NCBI GenBank assembly: GCA_012861695.1
Contig: JAAOOA010000055.1
Span: 53,501 to 117,500, forward strand
Origin: Trematomus loennbergii
Taxonomy: Eukaryota > Chordata > Actinopteri > Perciformes > Nototheniidae
Reading direction: 5' to 3'
Length of the DNA: 64,000 bases
Shown here: positions 47,413 to 60,410 of the stretch, piece after piece
How positions within the stretch are numbered: position 1 is the stretch's first letter
How the letters are laid out: each line of letters opens with the position of its first letter
The notes under the pieces: model-generated
Databases searched by the model: none
Told to the model about the DNA's origin: nothing
What the model saw: the letters and a program-made list of their open reading frames with translations, nothing else
Made by a program: the position numbers and the translations under genes

Positions 47413-50400
47413 TGGCTTCTCGGCGTCCTCATCTTGAGCGCCGGAGGAAATGGATGGCATTTCTATGATAAAACAAAAAGGGAAATGGGACGTATTAGAG
47501 GGTATTTCACCAAATACACTCAATCAATTAAACTAATACTGGTAGATGAACAGCAGTAGGTTGGGCTAAAATGTCATGAGTGTTGCAAAGTGACGTTTTG
47601 TTCCTCTCTCGCCTTAGCCACCCTTCAATCGTCGCTGTTTGAATCCCTATAACCTCACACACCACCCGCCGCATGCTGAGCTGTCTATTCTTTGATGAAC
47701 CTGGAACACCACTGGAGATGTTTAAAACTAACACTCACTTTTAGTTAACCCTTAGAATTAGTTTCTTAGAATAGCAAACTTTTTCTTCTTCTTCTTATAA
47801 TTATCATTATAATTCAATGAGTTGTATTTTCCACACCTCGCTCAGCCATCACCTGTTCATCGTTGAATATGAGTTGGTGGTTGTCTGGTGAGCTTGTGTT
47901 CATGATGCTTTATGAGACAGCCATGCAGTTTACAGTAGATGCCAAGAAGATTTGTGTGTTTTATAAGAAATGCTGGGTTACATTCTTACACAATGTAGAA
48001 GTAAATACATACCAATCTAATACTTAACATGCTAATCTCATACACAGGCATGAAATGTATGTTACAGTATATGAATAAACAGATTATGGTTAGAGCAGTG
48101 CCGGTTTCCTTCAGACAACAGATATAGGACAACACTTTTCCTTATTTGCATACACAATGATGTGGTATTATTATCAGCGAGGCCTCTGGATAACCTTAGT
48201 TCAAAGGGAAAATTCAAAAAAAAAATTATCATAACTTCTCAATTAGTAGCCAGAACCTTTTTGCCTCGGTGGCAGAAGCTTTTATTTAGGGGTTAACACC
48301 TCCATAAGAGACTTGAAAGTGAAGTGAAGTTTCCCCGTAAATTGACCCAAATGCTACACGTTCTTTATAAAGTCCATTCCCACAGTCACTTTGGCCTGTT
48401 CCCAAATTAAGCTCAACTCTACATACTAGGGCTGTGCGATTATGGCAAAAATCATAATCACGATTATTTTGGTCAATAATTGATATCACGATTATTAAAT
48501 ACGATTATCCATTTACTTTGAAAACATCCATTTATTGAAAAATAAAATTGGAACAGTCTGTTTTTAACAGTTGATTACCCTGAACTTAAAGTATAATTCA
48601 ACTGAAAAACCAAAAAAAAATATATTAAAAAAAATAATAATTACATTTTTTTTAATAAAAATAATAATCGTTTTATTTCGATTACGTTGTTTTCGTAATC
48701 GTTGCAAGCCAAAATCGTAATCGAGATTAAAATACGATGAATTGCACAGCCCTACTACATACATTATTTTGACATTGAAATTGTTGCAGCCGTGTTGGTT
48801 TATGGGTAAAAGGACCTCTAAAGTTTGACACAGTTACTTCTGCTGGTTGAATGAAACCAAATGAAACTGTCCCACTTTGGACTTCACATTAAACCAAGAG
48901 ATATGTTACTCAGCTGTATCTGGCTTCATATTCTGCTTTAAGTGAACTTAGTACATAACAAATGTAAAACTTTTCCAATAGGCCATATAAATCCTAAAGC
49001 ACATACAAACTGTACATGACGTATTGGTGTTTCATTACAGTTTCAGACGTAGAGCTTGAGTGCCTAACGTTTGGAGTATTCCTGAGAGCTTCATGGATCA
49101 CAGGTGCTGTAAAATGACTTCTATATATCGTGATACTTCATGCTGTACACACAGTGGCAAATGGACGTCCCACACCCCCTCCTCTAACATGTAAAACGGA
49201 TGCTACACTTGGAGGTACGCGAACACCACAGGGACGGTAAACGGCTCTTGAAGCGTTCTGGTTTTGTTTGGTGTTTTTTGCAGTTGTTTGGCTTTGTAGA
49301 ACAATGAAACCCCACTTTTCCCTTCCCCCCAACGCACACACACACACACACACTTTTCCCCCGGTATTTATATGTTGAGAGAAAAGCTTTTATGTAAGAT
49401 GTATCTAATTAATGTTTCTATTTTCATACAGTTATATATGGAATGTAAGTTAGGCCAGTAGCGAGGCCGGAGTCAATCTGGTTCCAGTTCAGTCAGTTCA
49501 AGCAGCCTGAATGAGCTCATATTTAGGGGTCCTATATGTTCATGAGGCCGGCAGACATATGTGTGGCCTGTCTAAAAGTTTGTTAGAACAATAGAGTGCT
49601 GCAGGGATGACATACTTGGAAAATTAACAACAATGGGATTGCTCCAGATTTATTCAGAAAATAAGCTCTGCGGTAACAAATGCTCATTCCTGTGTTTTAG
49701 GAATACTCTATAGATTAGCTCATAACAGACAGTGTAGTTGCATTAGTAATGTACATCTATGTATCTTATGAACTGGCTGAATTGAACACAGCTTGGCCCA
49801 CACCACAGTAAAGTGTCCTCACCTCTGATATTTCTACTACACTTTATAAGTGTCTTAGTCCGTTGAGATACTTCAATAAAACAAAATCACTATTTTCTAC
49901 GTCTTAATGAAAATCACCTGTGTGTTTCAGCTGTATTTATAAAGCCTCTTTACAATCAGAGTACTAACCCATGATCAGAGCATCATTTACTCGCTGAAAG
50001 CCTCTTCCGGAGACCTCCCCACCCCCATTAAAGCGTGCCGGCTCCTGTATAAAGCAGAGCGTCGGCCACACATCATGCATCTGTTACATCACCCTCACCT
50101 TCATCCTGCCCTCCAATTTAGTTTTGATTGTCAGCGAGGTCTCTGGGGACACGGCTGTATGAAAGGGACGCCACTCTGACTCTGGATCAGCACTCCTTCG
50201 GGGGTAATATTTTATGAAAACAGGATCTAGAGTGAAAATAGGTATCTTTTTTCTAGTGTGTGGTACATTGCTTATATTAATAAATAACGTTTTGGTCAAG
50301 TGCTAATGTGAAGTCTTTTTCTTGTAGAATGAAAGTCTTCCAGATATATGAAATAAGTTGGGGGAAAGCCACTGGAGAATGAAGTCTTTCTTTTGGACCA

Positions 50401-52160
50401 ATTTAAACAGCATTTCATACATCTCTCTTAAAGCTGCTGTTCACATGCAAATACTGTATGTGGCTGCTATGTGTTCAAGACAATAATGCAACATTTATGA
50501 TTATAATGGCAGTATTATGTGCTGAAACTGCTAGGATTTCATGCTGGTTCATTATAAAACTGTATGTGTGTATAAGTAAACAAACCCTAATCCCATTTAA
50601 GATGATTTGGAGAGCTCAAAATCACAAATGTGCCTCTAAAGGTTTTACAGTCTTTCCAACGCCCTCTATCCTTAAAGCCTCTGAGACCATTTGCCACAAA
50701 CAACACATCAACAGCCGGTGGATTAGAGTTCAAAATCACAAGAGGGATCTACAATCTGTGCGACATAACATCCTGATTTAAATAACACACCAATAAAAAA
50801 TCACTTCAAAAACGCCATGAAGAGCAAGTGATAGACGTACTCAGGTGTTTTGCTTAAGTAGTAATCAACAGTCTGGAAATAGTCTGTGAGCTTTAAAATG
50901 TTACTTAATATTAAATCAATATTAGGTATGAAAGAAATGTTATACATTGTCACTCAAATGCTATATCTGTACATGCAGCACAGCGTTATACAGTTAGAGG
51001 AACTCACATCTCCCTAAAAATGATCCCTAACCCTTTCACTTGTTCCAACCCCAGCTGGTATCATCTGTGAACTTCAACTCATTAGTTCAGAATATGGCCA
51101 GTGCACATTCATTGCTTTCATGAGTCAACACAAGCTAATTCAATGTCCTGATGGGCGAGTTGACAAATCAGGCGTTCCATAAACAATGGAGTGAGTAACA
51201 AAAGTCCTCAGGCGTGTCTGTAACAATGATACGACTAATATCCAGCGACAGATGCACGAGCAAGTCACTGCTTCGCCCTCACGTTGTTGACCTAGATGGA
51301 AGCGAGCGGCATGAACACAGTGCGAGCGAGAGACAGACAGATAAGTGGAGTCAGAGGGTGGGAGTAACAGAGCTGCAGCGCAACGCAAACTGCAACAAGA
51401 TCTGCCTCCTACGCAGGAGAGAGCAGCAGGCTCACAGGGATGTGGAGAGAGGAGCACCAATGCAGGGGAACACAGAGAGTGTGTGTGTGTGTGTGTGTGT
51501 CGATACAGTGTGCTCATGTTTTTTTGCCTGAGCAGGGGGCTTTTTGCGTGGGTGCATGTATACACTCATAGCTGTGAGTATGTTAGGGATGCACAACATT
51601 TGTCTGTGCATGTTCTTAGGGTGAGAGTATTATTATTCTAACCTAAGACATGCAGAAGAGCAGTATTTGTTCATCCCTGAGGAAACAGTTCCAAAAAAGG
51701 ATAGGGCAGATAAAAGGTTGAGGTAAAAGGATTAAGCATGTTATAACTATCTGTGATATGCCTTGTTGAAAGCATACACCCTGTTGGGAGTTTCCGCTGA
51801 GGTGTCACAGTCTCTGATAATGGAGGGCTGTCAGGTGTTGTTATGCTTCCTCAGGCAGCGTCATCTTGGGAAATGCTGTCTGCAAAAAAGCTGATAGCAT
51901 TCCCAAATATTTCACTCATGTCTCAAATGGTGAGTTTCCTTGGTGTTTTTCAATACAGTTGAATTGTTTTCCTATAATCAGTCACATCCAGCTGACATGC
52001 AGCAGGAGGAGTGTTGTGTTTCAGCTACTCCATAAATGTTTGGCCAATATTACTCGCTTGTTTTGGTCTCCAACTTCTCTCCAGGGAAATATCTGGATGT
52101 TTAGCCGCTGGATGCTCCTCTCTCCTGAACACTGGGTTTGTTTGCGGTGGGTTTCCTTAC
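47413..52160. other. Intergenic stretch without recognised genes
   Basis: Apart from the hAT MITE at 48427-48754 and a short GT/CA tract near 49332-49350 and 51480-51500, I see nothing that I can support. The frames at 51140-51565 look like chance. Confidence 0.5.
48427..48754. mobile_element. hAT-type MITE (TAGGGCTGTGC family)
   Basis: Ends TAGGGCTGTGCGATTATG and AATTGCACAGCCCTA are inverted. Flanks CTACATAC at 48419-48426 and 48755-48762 are identical. The body is rich in ATCGTAATCG and CGATTAT phrases. It is non-autonomous at 328 bp. Confidence 0.92.
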
Positions 52161-52235
52161 CTTAAATGTTGTTGGGTCACAGAGGCACGTGAAGAATCTG
52201 CTCAGCGCTGAGAAAGGTCCCACCATCTCTGGTTT
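52161..52235 (-). CDS. Orphan exon-like segment, product unknown
   Basis: On the minus strand a long pyrimidine tract (CTGTTTTTTTATCCCAG) precedes 75 nt that end at TTTAAG before GTAAGG. The fully open frame reads KPEMVGPFSALSRF then FTCLCDPTTFK. Another frame reads TRDGGTFLSAEQILHVPL and then stops. Both splice sites are strong, but I recognise neither protein sequence. It lies between gabrg3 and the PTPRN-like exons, on the same strand as the latter and downstream of them. It may be an exon of an unknown transcript or a chance arrangement. Confidence 0.35.
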
Positions 52236-55200
52236 CTGGGATAAAAAAACAGACAAAGAAAACCTTTCATTCAGATATTTGTTTCTGGAAGTTAGCACTC
52301 AAGGTTAGTTTGCTTTAGCTTTTATCAAAATCCAACTCCTACACTTGTATCATAACTTCTAAAGCAGCTGATAAACACTCCAATTCAATAACATCTGACT
52401 TTCATGAAGCTCAGGGTTGGAGATGTGAGGTTTAAACTAAGATGACTAAACTATTATTTATCTGCAGGCAGTCTGATGTTGACTTTTCTCCTTCATTTGT
52501 ATTCCTCTCTGTCACAGACTTTTCTGAGGGATCAAGTGTATTCACAAAGCCATATTCACTTTTCCTATACATAATAAAGTGAGAGTTCAGCAGATTTTGT
52601 GTCTGGAATTAGCTGGAAATGTTGCTTTAAATGTTAACACAATGCTAACACATCAGTCTCTTATTATTATTTTCTTACAACGAAGCACAACAATTTGGTG
52701 GGATAGCACTGCTTCACTGTCACTAACAAATCTCTGCTGGCTGCACAAATGAATGATGGAGGGATACGATCCACCTGCATGATAATGGGAAAGATTGGGC
52801 AGGGGTCATTATCAGGTTGAACCATCTGATGTGAGTCCCCTGCAGCAGCAACAGCATGAAAATAATACGAAATCAATCTGAAAATGAAGCCATACACCGA
52901 GGAGGTCACACACAGCTTATTTCCAATATGATCAATCAGAACCATACGAGTTATACTCCGAAATAAGTGAGTCCTTTGTGGACAGTCATGCAACACTGCA
53001 TAGTGATGGAGTCCTGATCAGTGACGGTAACCAAGCAATTCAACAAGATAGTGACACGACCTGTTCAGAATATGTAAACATATATATATTTAGGGTGCAG
53101 CTACAGGTGATTGACAGGATTCATAGATATGAGGACACTGAGGTCATGTCTTCTGTATATTTGGTGTGACATGTCAAACTAATGGGAGTTAAATTACATA
53201 TTTAACCAAACTGAAATATATTTGGTATTATAATCACTGACTCTACTTTTCAATATTATGTTTAAATTCTTTAACACCAATAGATAATAAATGCTTCTAT
53301 TATATTCCTAAAGAGTAAAAGATAGGCTTTGAATTAAAGTTTGGGGAAATTAAATATAATAAAATGACATCAAATTAAACTGAACTCAATCAAGAAATTA
53401 TGTGGGTGTCGAAAAAGCCGGGATTTGAGACTTCAGTATTTCTACAGTCCTGACAATGTACTGCTTCAAAATGTCCTATAATATAAAATATTAAAAGTAT
53501 CCGTCTGAAAGTTATCCCTTTGACTTGACTGCTGCAGTTTTAAATATTCATAAGTAACAAGTTGCTTCCTTGGACATAAATTGTGGGATTGCAAAATGCT
53601 GCTTCCTTCTCCAGAGTGACGTTGTACTGTGACATTAAAGAAAGCTCAGCTATTCAAACAAATAAAACCCAACCATTTCAGCCTGAACAACATCTGCTCT
53701 TCAACGTACTCATCGTTATCGACCGATGCCACAAATTGCTGCATAGTTTTCTACATGAGTGCTTGTGGTTGCGCTCTCTTGTGTCTGCCAGTGTTAATGG
53801 ACACTTCACAGCCATTTAGTGACGACGTGAAGCCTGACGTTCGTCAAATAGCTTTTTAATAACGATCGGTAAACAACTTCAGACATGAGAGTGGGGATGA
53901 TCAAATTAAAAGGATCCGGATGAAAGCATCAGGAATATTGTCAGTTATTAATCTGACTTCTCTGAATCGGCCCAATTATTGAGTTATCATCGCTGTCTGC
54001 TTCTAAAACAGTCAAATCAAAGCTAGGTGGTGCCTGAGGGATAATAACACACACAATGTTGCTTCAAAGAACACTTTGAACTGGGCAGAAAACACAGCTT
54101 TGTAAACGTGAAAGTCAAGTGAAAGACAGCCCTCTCTAAAGTTACCATTGATGTGATCAGGTGGTTAACCTCCAGCTGTGTGCAACTATTACGGTGTTCG
54201 TGATTCAGGGATCAACACTCACTCCCTGCCTGTCTAAATAAAGCAATCTGATATTCCAAGGAGTTTAAAAATGAAAACTGAGTATGTCGGTTTCATTACG
54301 GCTGCAAATTGGATAGTGGAATTGAGGCATGTGCCGAATGCACAAACAGTTCTCCGACAACTCGCAGCCAGCACAACATTTGGGCCTCATCTCGGGGCTT
54401 TCATTAATGGAAACTCGGGGAAATCTGCACGCTGGCCGGGTTTGTCTGACTCTCAGCCTTATGCAGAAATGTTTACAACGCAGAGAGAGAAAGACAGAGA
54501 GTGTCGGGCCTCGTCTCACAATGCCCACCACTGACGACTTCATTACAGATGCATCCTGTTTCTGTCTGGGTGCCTAAAGTAACACATTGGAGCTCAGGGG
54601 AAATCTGACTAAAATAGTTTTGCAGTTACTTCATCTTTCCGAGGGGAAATCTTCAGATCAGAACAGAAATCTGACGGGATCCACTGCAAACTCAATTGAT
54701 GTATTCGTTACAATCTTTACCATCACAAGACAGTTGGATTTGCCACACTGTTTTTTTCTAGTTTCTTCTGTGCTGCACACGTAAGATTCATAAGAATACA
54801 ACATCCACTCTGTCTTTATATAATGTATTCAAAGCTCCTAGGACTAACATGCACAACTGTCCCCATTAGCTTCACTCTGGGGGATGCCAACATTAAGTTA
54901 TGCCTTTCCTACCCTGTATTAAAAAATGGGCTGAAAGAGAGGAAATAAACAAAACATATTATGTAAATTCCCCCCAAAATAAGGTATTCTAAGGCCAACA
55001 GTCCGCAGTTAGATCTCCTGTTTCACACTAAACCTTGGCTCAGGGGAAATCCTCTGACCATCACCCTCATTACAGGGAGTGATTAAGAGGAATGAGCAGC
55101 CGTCGTGCACACATCTGTGACGGCTCTGTTAGCCTGTTTGGCTCCTGTGAGGGAGAACCAGAGTCAAGTCCTCCCGTCCACCAGCTGTCACACTCCTGTG

Positions 55201-56238
55201 GTCCACTATTGGGATTTTATAGTGTCTGCACCTCAGGTTCTTTCCACTTTTAAAGCACTGATGCCCCTCGATGTAAGATTAAGCCTGAATGGCAGCCATC
55301 TTGGAGAAAAATAACACAATTCTTTTGACAGGGTCAGGATTTTAAACAAGACATCCTAATTGGCTTCAAAGCCGGTTAAAAAACAACTGAGCCAAAAATA
55401 AGAAACTACAGTTTGGCCTTTGCAGACCATTTACATGCCTATATAACACACTGAAGGAATATAGAAGGACCACTTTAATGGATAAGCAATATGGTTGGAA
55501 ACACTAAATGTTTTCCCATAAATGCCTTCAGAGTGTTATCGGTGGAATATCAATATTCTCTTTAACTCTTACTTTCTTACTGTTTTTTCTTCCTGTTATT
55601 TTCTCATTAGATATAAATACCTTCCTTCTCACACTGCTGACGTGCATTTGAAATAGCAAACTGCGAAAAAACAAACAAGGCAGATTTAACAGCATCTTCT
55701 GGCAGCTGCTGCTCTCTCTCTGGGTCTCATTGGCGAGGCCAGATGCCAGAAGAGGAGAGGCCTGAATCTAAAACGCTGTCAGAGTATTGAGGTGCAGCGA
55801 TCAGCAGCACCTGGACCGGGGGGAACGGCATTTTGTAAAGTGCAGCTGGACTCGTTTTTTAACTTGCTTTAAAAAAATTCTGTGATCATAGTTTTTGATC
55901 TGCAAAAAAAAAAGGTTTTCATCTGATAGCATTCGAGATTTCAGGAATGTATGTGAAAATGATTTTGAAGCTTGGTGTGTGATCACAGGTTTTGATTTGA
56001 CTTGAAGAGCCTTGAGATTGTGAAAGCTGAAACAGCTAGAGAAGGATGGAAATACCTTCATCTCTCTGAGGGTCGTGGGGAGGCTGATAGCTTCTCCAGC
56101 ATGCACTGGGAAAAGATAATACTGGAGGAAAATGGTGATATATAAGAAGCAGGGCAGATACATTGAATTCATCACACTCCCATTGGGACATGTCACTCAG
56201 AGACAGAACGGAGAAATGCACCACAGGAAGGGCAGCTA
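52236..56238. other. Intergenic or intron stretch without recognised genes
   Basis: No exon or RNA gene found. Near 55418-55480 the phrase TTTGCAGACCATTTACATGC resembles the right part of the TTAA MITE family in decayed form. The 131-codon frame at 55801-56196 lacks splice context. Confidence 0.45.
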
Positions 56239-57212
56239 GCTTTTCAGGTGCAGTCATCTTTAAGGTCCAAAAAGCCCAATGAGCAGGTCATAAGCTCTAC
56301 GAAACAATGATGACTCAGGACAGATGGCGCAGAGGGATTTGTAACAAGTCTGAGGACCTGAGGTTGTGTGTTCGAATCCTCGTGATGCTCAGTGATTTTT
56401 AAAGAGCTTTACTCAAGTGAAGAGGATAAATGCGCCCAGAGAACAGGTCTTCATGTACATGAGTTGGTGGCTATTTGGGTTTGTTCTTGGCACTTAGGTG
56501 ACTTAGTGCGCAATGAGGCGCCTAAGTGCTGGGAACAGATCCGCTGCTTAGCATGTGCGGGGTTCGAGTCTACTAGAGGCAAGGTAGCTAATAAAATAGG
56601 TCCAAAATAGAGAAATAAAATAGGTGAAAAGTAGAATAGAGTTCCAAGATAGGATAGGTGACCAACTAGAAAAGCATAGAGAATACGGGAAATGTAAACA
56701 TTGAGCTCAATTAGGGATAAATTAGTCCTTTCTTTTCTAGATACTTAACTCTGACTGTTTGCACTAGGACTTGTTTTATTTCCTTTTTTCACATTTTCTT
56801 TGTTTGACAAAATCTAGCAAACACCAACAATAGCTCAGAGTGATACAACACTGCTCAGGTAAGCTGAAGTCTGGGTTCGGTCCTCATGAGGCGCAGGAGT
56901 TTTCAAAATCTCCAACCCAAAGTTGAGAATGAGTTTACCAAATGAAAGGTTTACCTCTCAGGTCAGATGGCTCAGAGGGATAGAAGACTGACTGTGAGAC
57001 TGCAGGTTGTGGGTTCAAGGCTTTTCAGGTGCAGTCATCTTTAAGGTCCAAAAACAAATGGCTCAGAGGGATATGTGACAGGTCAGAAGACCTGAGGTTG
57101 TGTGTTTAAAAAACCACTGTGCATCACGAGGATTCAAAGTGCTTTACTCAAATTGAAGAAGCCCAGAGAAGTACCACATGTTAGCATAAGTTAGCTGCAA
57201 GCTAGCAACATG

Positions 57213-57331
57213 CTTCTAAAATGTAGTGGAGTATATGTATTAAGTAGTGTAACTGTACAGGTAAAGTACATATACCTCAATTGTAAAAGTACAGTACTTG
57301 AGTAAATGCACTTTGTTAAAATACACCACTG
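57213..57331. mobile_element. hAT-type element fragment inside the left arm
   Basis: AAAATGTAGTGGAGTATATG at the left and AGTACTTGAGTAAATGCACT then ACACCACTG at the right match the fish hAT MITE family also seen at 15013-16060. Confidence 0.6.
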
Positions 57332-57420
57332 CTTTTGTTGCAGTTGTCTTGGATGAGACTACAACTCATGATATCTGCCCATTATTTGTATCTGTCTACG
57401 AAAATACTCGCATCTCATAC

Positions 57421-57783
57421 TTAAAGGTGGGGTAGGTAATTTTGGAGAAACCAGCTCGAGTGCGCTAGAATTTGAAAATACACAACCGGAAAAAATCTGC
57501 CACTTCCTTACAGAGCCCCTCCTCCAACACACACGAACGCGCACATGACCAATGAGGGCACGAGATAAGTGTGTGCCCCGATGGAAGGCTGACAGGCAGG
57601 TAGGCCATCCAGTTATTTTAGCCGGGCCGGCTCAGATGATTGGTCGTGCTTTTTACAGTACTACGGCTTCCACAGATGATATTTTTTAATGGATTTTTTG
57701 TCAAAGCACTTCAGATATTCATTGTTATCGGGATGTTAGAGCATTCCATGGAATATAACAAAAAGTGTATCTCGAGCCGGTTT
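57421..57783 (+). mobile_element. Insertion present only in the left arm
   Basis: The right arm continues directly from CATCTCATACTTAAG to CAGCAGCGTATGG (in reverse complement), while the left arm carries ~360 extra bases starting TTAAAGGTGGGGTAGGTAAT. That terminus is typical of a fish TTAA-type MITE. The other end of the insertion is not a clear inverted copy, so it may be truncated. It was gained after the arms formed. Confidence 0.6.
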
Positions 57784-58931
57784 ACACAGCAGCGTATGGA
57801 AATAAGTCAGTTTAGTAAGGCACAAAATGTTTATTTAAAAAAGTCACACTTAACTATGTAATTATTAAAAAGTAATTAAATAGTCACACTTTTTTTAAAG
57901 TTACAGTTGAAAAAAGTCAGTATAGTTTGTCTTGAAAATAAGTAAAGTATATAAACACATTTCATAAAGAAGTACGTCAGATCAATGTAATAAAGGTCGT
58001 ATGTCATCTTTTGAAATGTTATACTATGACTTTTTTATATTGCTCTACATGCTGTACTATGACTATTTACATTTTAAACAAACTATACTACAGCTTTATT
58101 TCTAACAACTATACCATTATTTTTATTCCAGAAATTCCATACTATGACTTTTAAAGTTTTTCACAACATATTAGATAGTGTTTATTTATTATTAATACAT
58201 TTATTCCTGTGTTTATGTATTATTTAATAATAATAACACAGGAATAAATAATGATGTATATATATAAATAAAATAATAAATGTAATAATTATAATAAAAT
58301 GTATTTATTACAGTGTTTATTTATTATTGTATGTATTCCTGCATTTATTTATTCGTATATTATTTAGTTAATTTATTCCTGTATTATTTTGTTAATTTAT
58401 TCCTGCATCTATTTGATCATGCCTGTGTGAGATTTGAACCCTATTTTGTTTGTTTAGTGGACCTGCAGTCCTTGACTCTAACCTCTAAGCTATTTTGTCT
58501 CACAAACTTTCTCGGTGAATCCCAGACTGAAGTATGTATCATTCACTAGAAAGTGCTAGGCTGTGTTTTGAGGCTCAAACATGAGATGGAGATGTCAAAT
58601 ATGCAAAGGAACATCCAACTCTCTCAGGTCAAATGGCTCAGGGTGATAAGAATGACGCTTGGTAGACCAGAGGTTGTTGGTTCCAGTCTTGTGCGTTCCA
58701 GATAGATTTGAAGGTGTCTTCACCTTAAGGAAGAAGTCAAATACAAGTAAAAGCCGGGACTTCTCATCTGCTCCAATGGCTCACAGAGATAGAACAATGG
58801 CTGGTAGACCAGAGGTTGTTGGTTCCAGTCTTGTGCGTACCAATAGGATACTAACTATTGGACAGTATCCAATAGGATACCAATAGGAAACTTCCATAAT
58901 TTCCAGATAGATTTTGTGCGTGTTTAAGACA

Positions 58932-59240
58932 GTTAGTATCCTATTCACTCCCCCCCAAAGGGTTAAGGAAGTTAAGATACTAACTTCCTTAACTTCCTTA
59001 ATTAAGAAAGTTAAGAAAGTTAAGAAAGTTAGTATCCTATTCACTCCCCCCCGAAGGGTTAAGAAGTTAAGATACTAACTTCCTTAACTTCCTTAATTTC
59101 CTTAATTAAGAAAGTTAAAAAGTTAAGAAAGTTAAGAAAGTTAGTATCCTATTCACTCCCCCCGAAGGGTTAAGGAAGTTAAGATACTAACTTCCTTAAC
59201 TTCCTTAATTTCCTTAATTAAGAAAGTTAAGAAAGTTAGT
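58932..59240 (+). repeat. Hairpin-forming tandem array in the palindrome centre
   Basis: Three units begin with GTTAGTATCCTATTCACTCC at 58932, 59028 and 59140 (spacing 96 and 112). Each contains its own inverted pair, GTTAGTATC and GATACTAAC, and a second hairpin built of CTTCCTTAACTTCCTTAA against TTAAGAAAGTTAAGAAAG. Each unit contains a poly-C run followed by GAAGGGTTAAG (first unit AAAGGGTTAAG). Confidence 0.9.
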
Positions 59241-60336
59241 TTTATATACTTTACTTATTTTCAAGACAAACTATACTGACTTTTTTCAACTGTAACTTTA
59301 AAAAAAGTGTGACTACTATTGAATTACTTTTTAATAATTACATAGTTAAGTGTGACTTTTTTAAATAAACATTTTGTGCCTTACTAAACTGACTTATTTC
59401 CATACGCTGCTGTATTATTACTTTTACTTAAGTATGAGATGCAAGTATTTTCGTAGACAGATACAAATAATGGGCAGATATGAGTTGTAGTCTCATCCAA
59501 GACAACTGCACCCACAACCTGCAGTCTCACGGTCAGTCTTCTATCCCTCTGAGCCATCTGACCTGAGAGGTAAACCTTTCATTTGGTAAATTCATTACAT
59601 AGTCATCGTGCAAACGGTCAGAGTTAAGTATCTAGAAAAGAAAGGACTAATCTATCCCCTAATTGAGCTCAATGTTTACATTACCTGTATTTCTCTATGC
59701 TTTTCTAGTTGGTCACCTATCCTATCTTCGAACTCTATTTATTCTCTATTTTGGACCTATTTTATTAGCTACCTTGCCTCTAGTAGACTCGAACCCCGCA
59801 CATGCTGCAGCAGATCTGTTCCCAGCACTTAGGCACCTCATTGCGCACTAAGTCACCTAAGTGCAGAGAACAAACCCAAATAGCCACCAACTCATGAAGA
59901 CCTGTTCTCTGGGCGCATTTATCCTCTTCACTTTGAGTAAAGCTTTAAAAATCACTGAGCATCACTAGGATTCGAACACACAACCTCAGGTCTTCTGACC
60001 CGTCACATACCTCTGCGCCATCTGTCCTGAGTCATCATTGTTTCGTAGAGCTTATGACCTGCTCATTGGGCTTTTTGGACCTTAAAGATGACTGCACCTG
60101 AAAAGCCTTGAACCCACAACCTGCAGTCTCACAGTCAGTCTTCTATCCCTCTGAGCTATCTGACCTGAGAGGTAAACCTTTCATTTGGTAAACTCATTCT
60201 CAACTTTGGGTTGGGAAATGTTTGCGTTGAAGACAAGGCATTGTACATTAGAGAAATTAAAATAGTTTAAATAAACAATACAAAATCTGTACATCTCAAA
60301 TAAAATACTACTACGACATTTAGTATTCATACGTAC

Positions 60337-60410
60337 GATGGTGCTGGTGTTGATGTAGTCAGATCGAGAAGGGTTGACCTCCGCCTTCAGCTTCACCCTG
60401 GAGTGATCAT
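60337..60410 (-). CDS. ptprn2: PTPRN/PTPRN2-like exon (phosphatase-like domain, second segment)
   Basis: The minus-strand exon (74 nt) lies between GTTCCTGCAG and GTACGT. In phase it reads (Y)DHSRVKLKAEVNPSRSDYI then NTSTI. YDHSRVKLK...SRSDYIN is the strongly conserved start of the tyrosine-phosphatase fold (KNRY-loop region) as found in the receptor-type PTPs IA-2 (PTPRN) and phogrin (PTPRN2). These are secretory-granule membrane proteins with a catalytically inactive PTP domain. The residues AEVNPSRSDYIN look closer to PTPRN2 than PTPRN from memory. Both splice sites are good. The exon is downstream of 60631-60737 on the minus strand. Confidence 0.7.

Larger units (their letters stand above)
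56239..60215. repeat. ~4-kb imperfect inverted repeat with tRNA-like modules
   Basis: Left-arm blocks occur in reverse complement on the right: 56239-56764 with 59609-60106, 57345-57425 with 59437-59507, and 57783-57955 with 59250-59400. The block at 56905-57035 matches both 59508-59600 and 60065-60215, so one module is present twice on the right. The centre (about 57956-59249) holds AT-rich repeats, more modules and a hairpin-rich tandem array. Many ~65-bp modules have an A-box-like TGGCTCAGAGGGATAGAA and a B-box-like GGTTCAAG, GGTTCGAG or GTTCGAATCC: about 56318, 56490, 56826, 56960, 57055, 58628 and 58776 on +, and about 58430, 59508, 59780, 59960 and 60105 on minus. I found no closed cloverleaf with acceptor stem, so they are not called tRNA genes. 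A foldback transposon or a decayed SINE/tRNA cluster are the candidates. Confidence 0.75.

Noticed and set aside
56318..60170. Functional tRNA genes in the inverted-repeat region
   Set aside because: A-box-like and B-box-like motifs are present, but no module shows a paired acceptor stem or a convincing anticodon loop.
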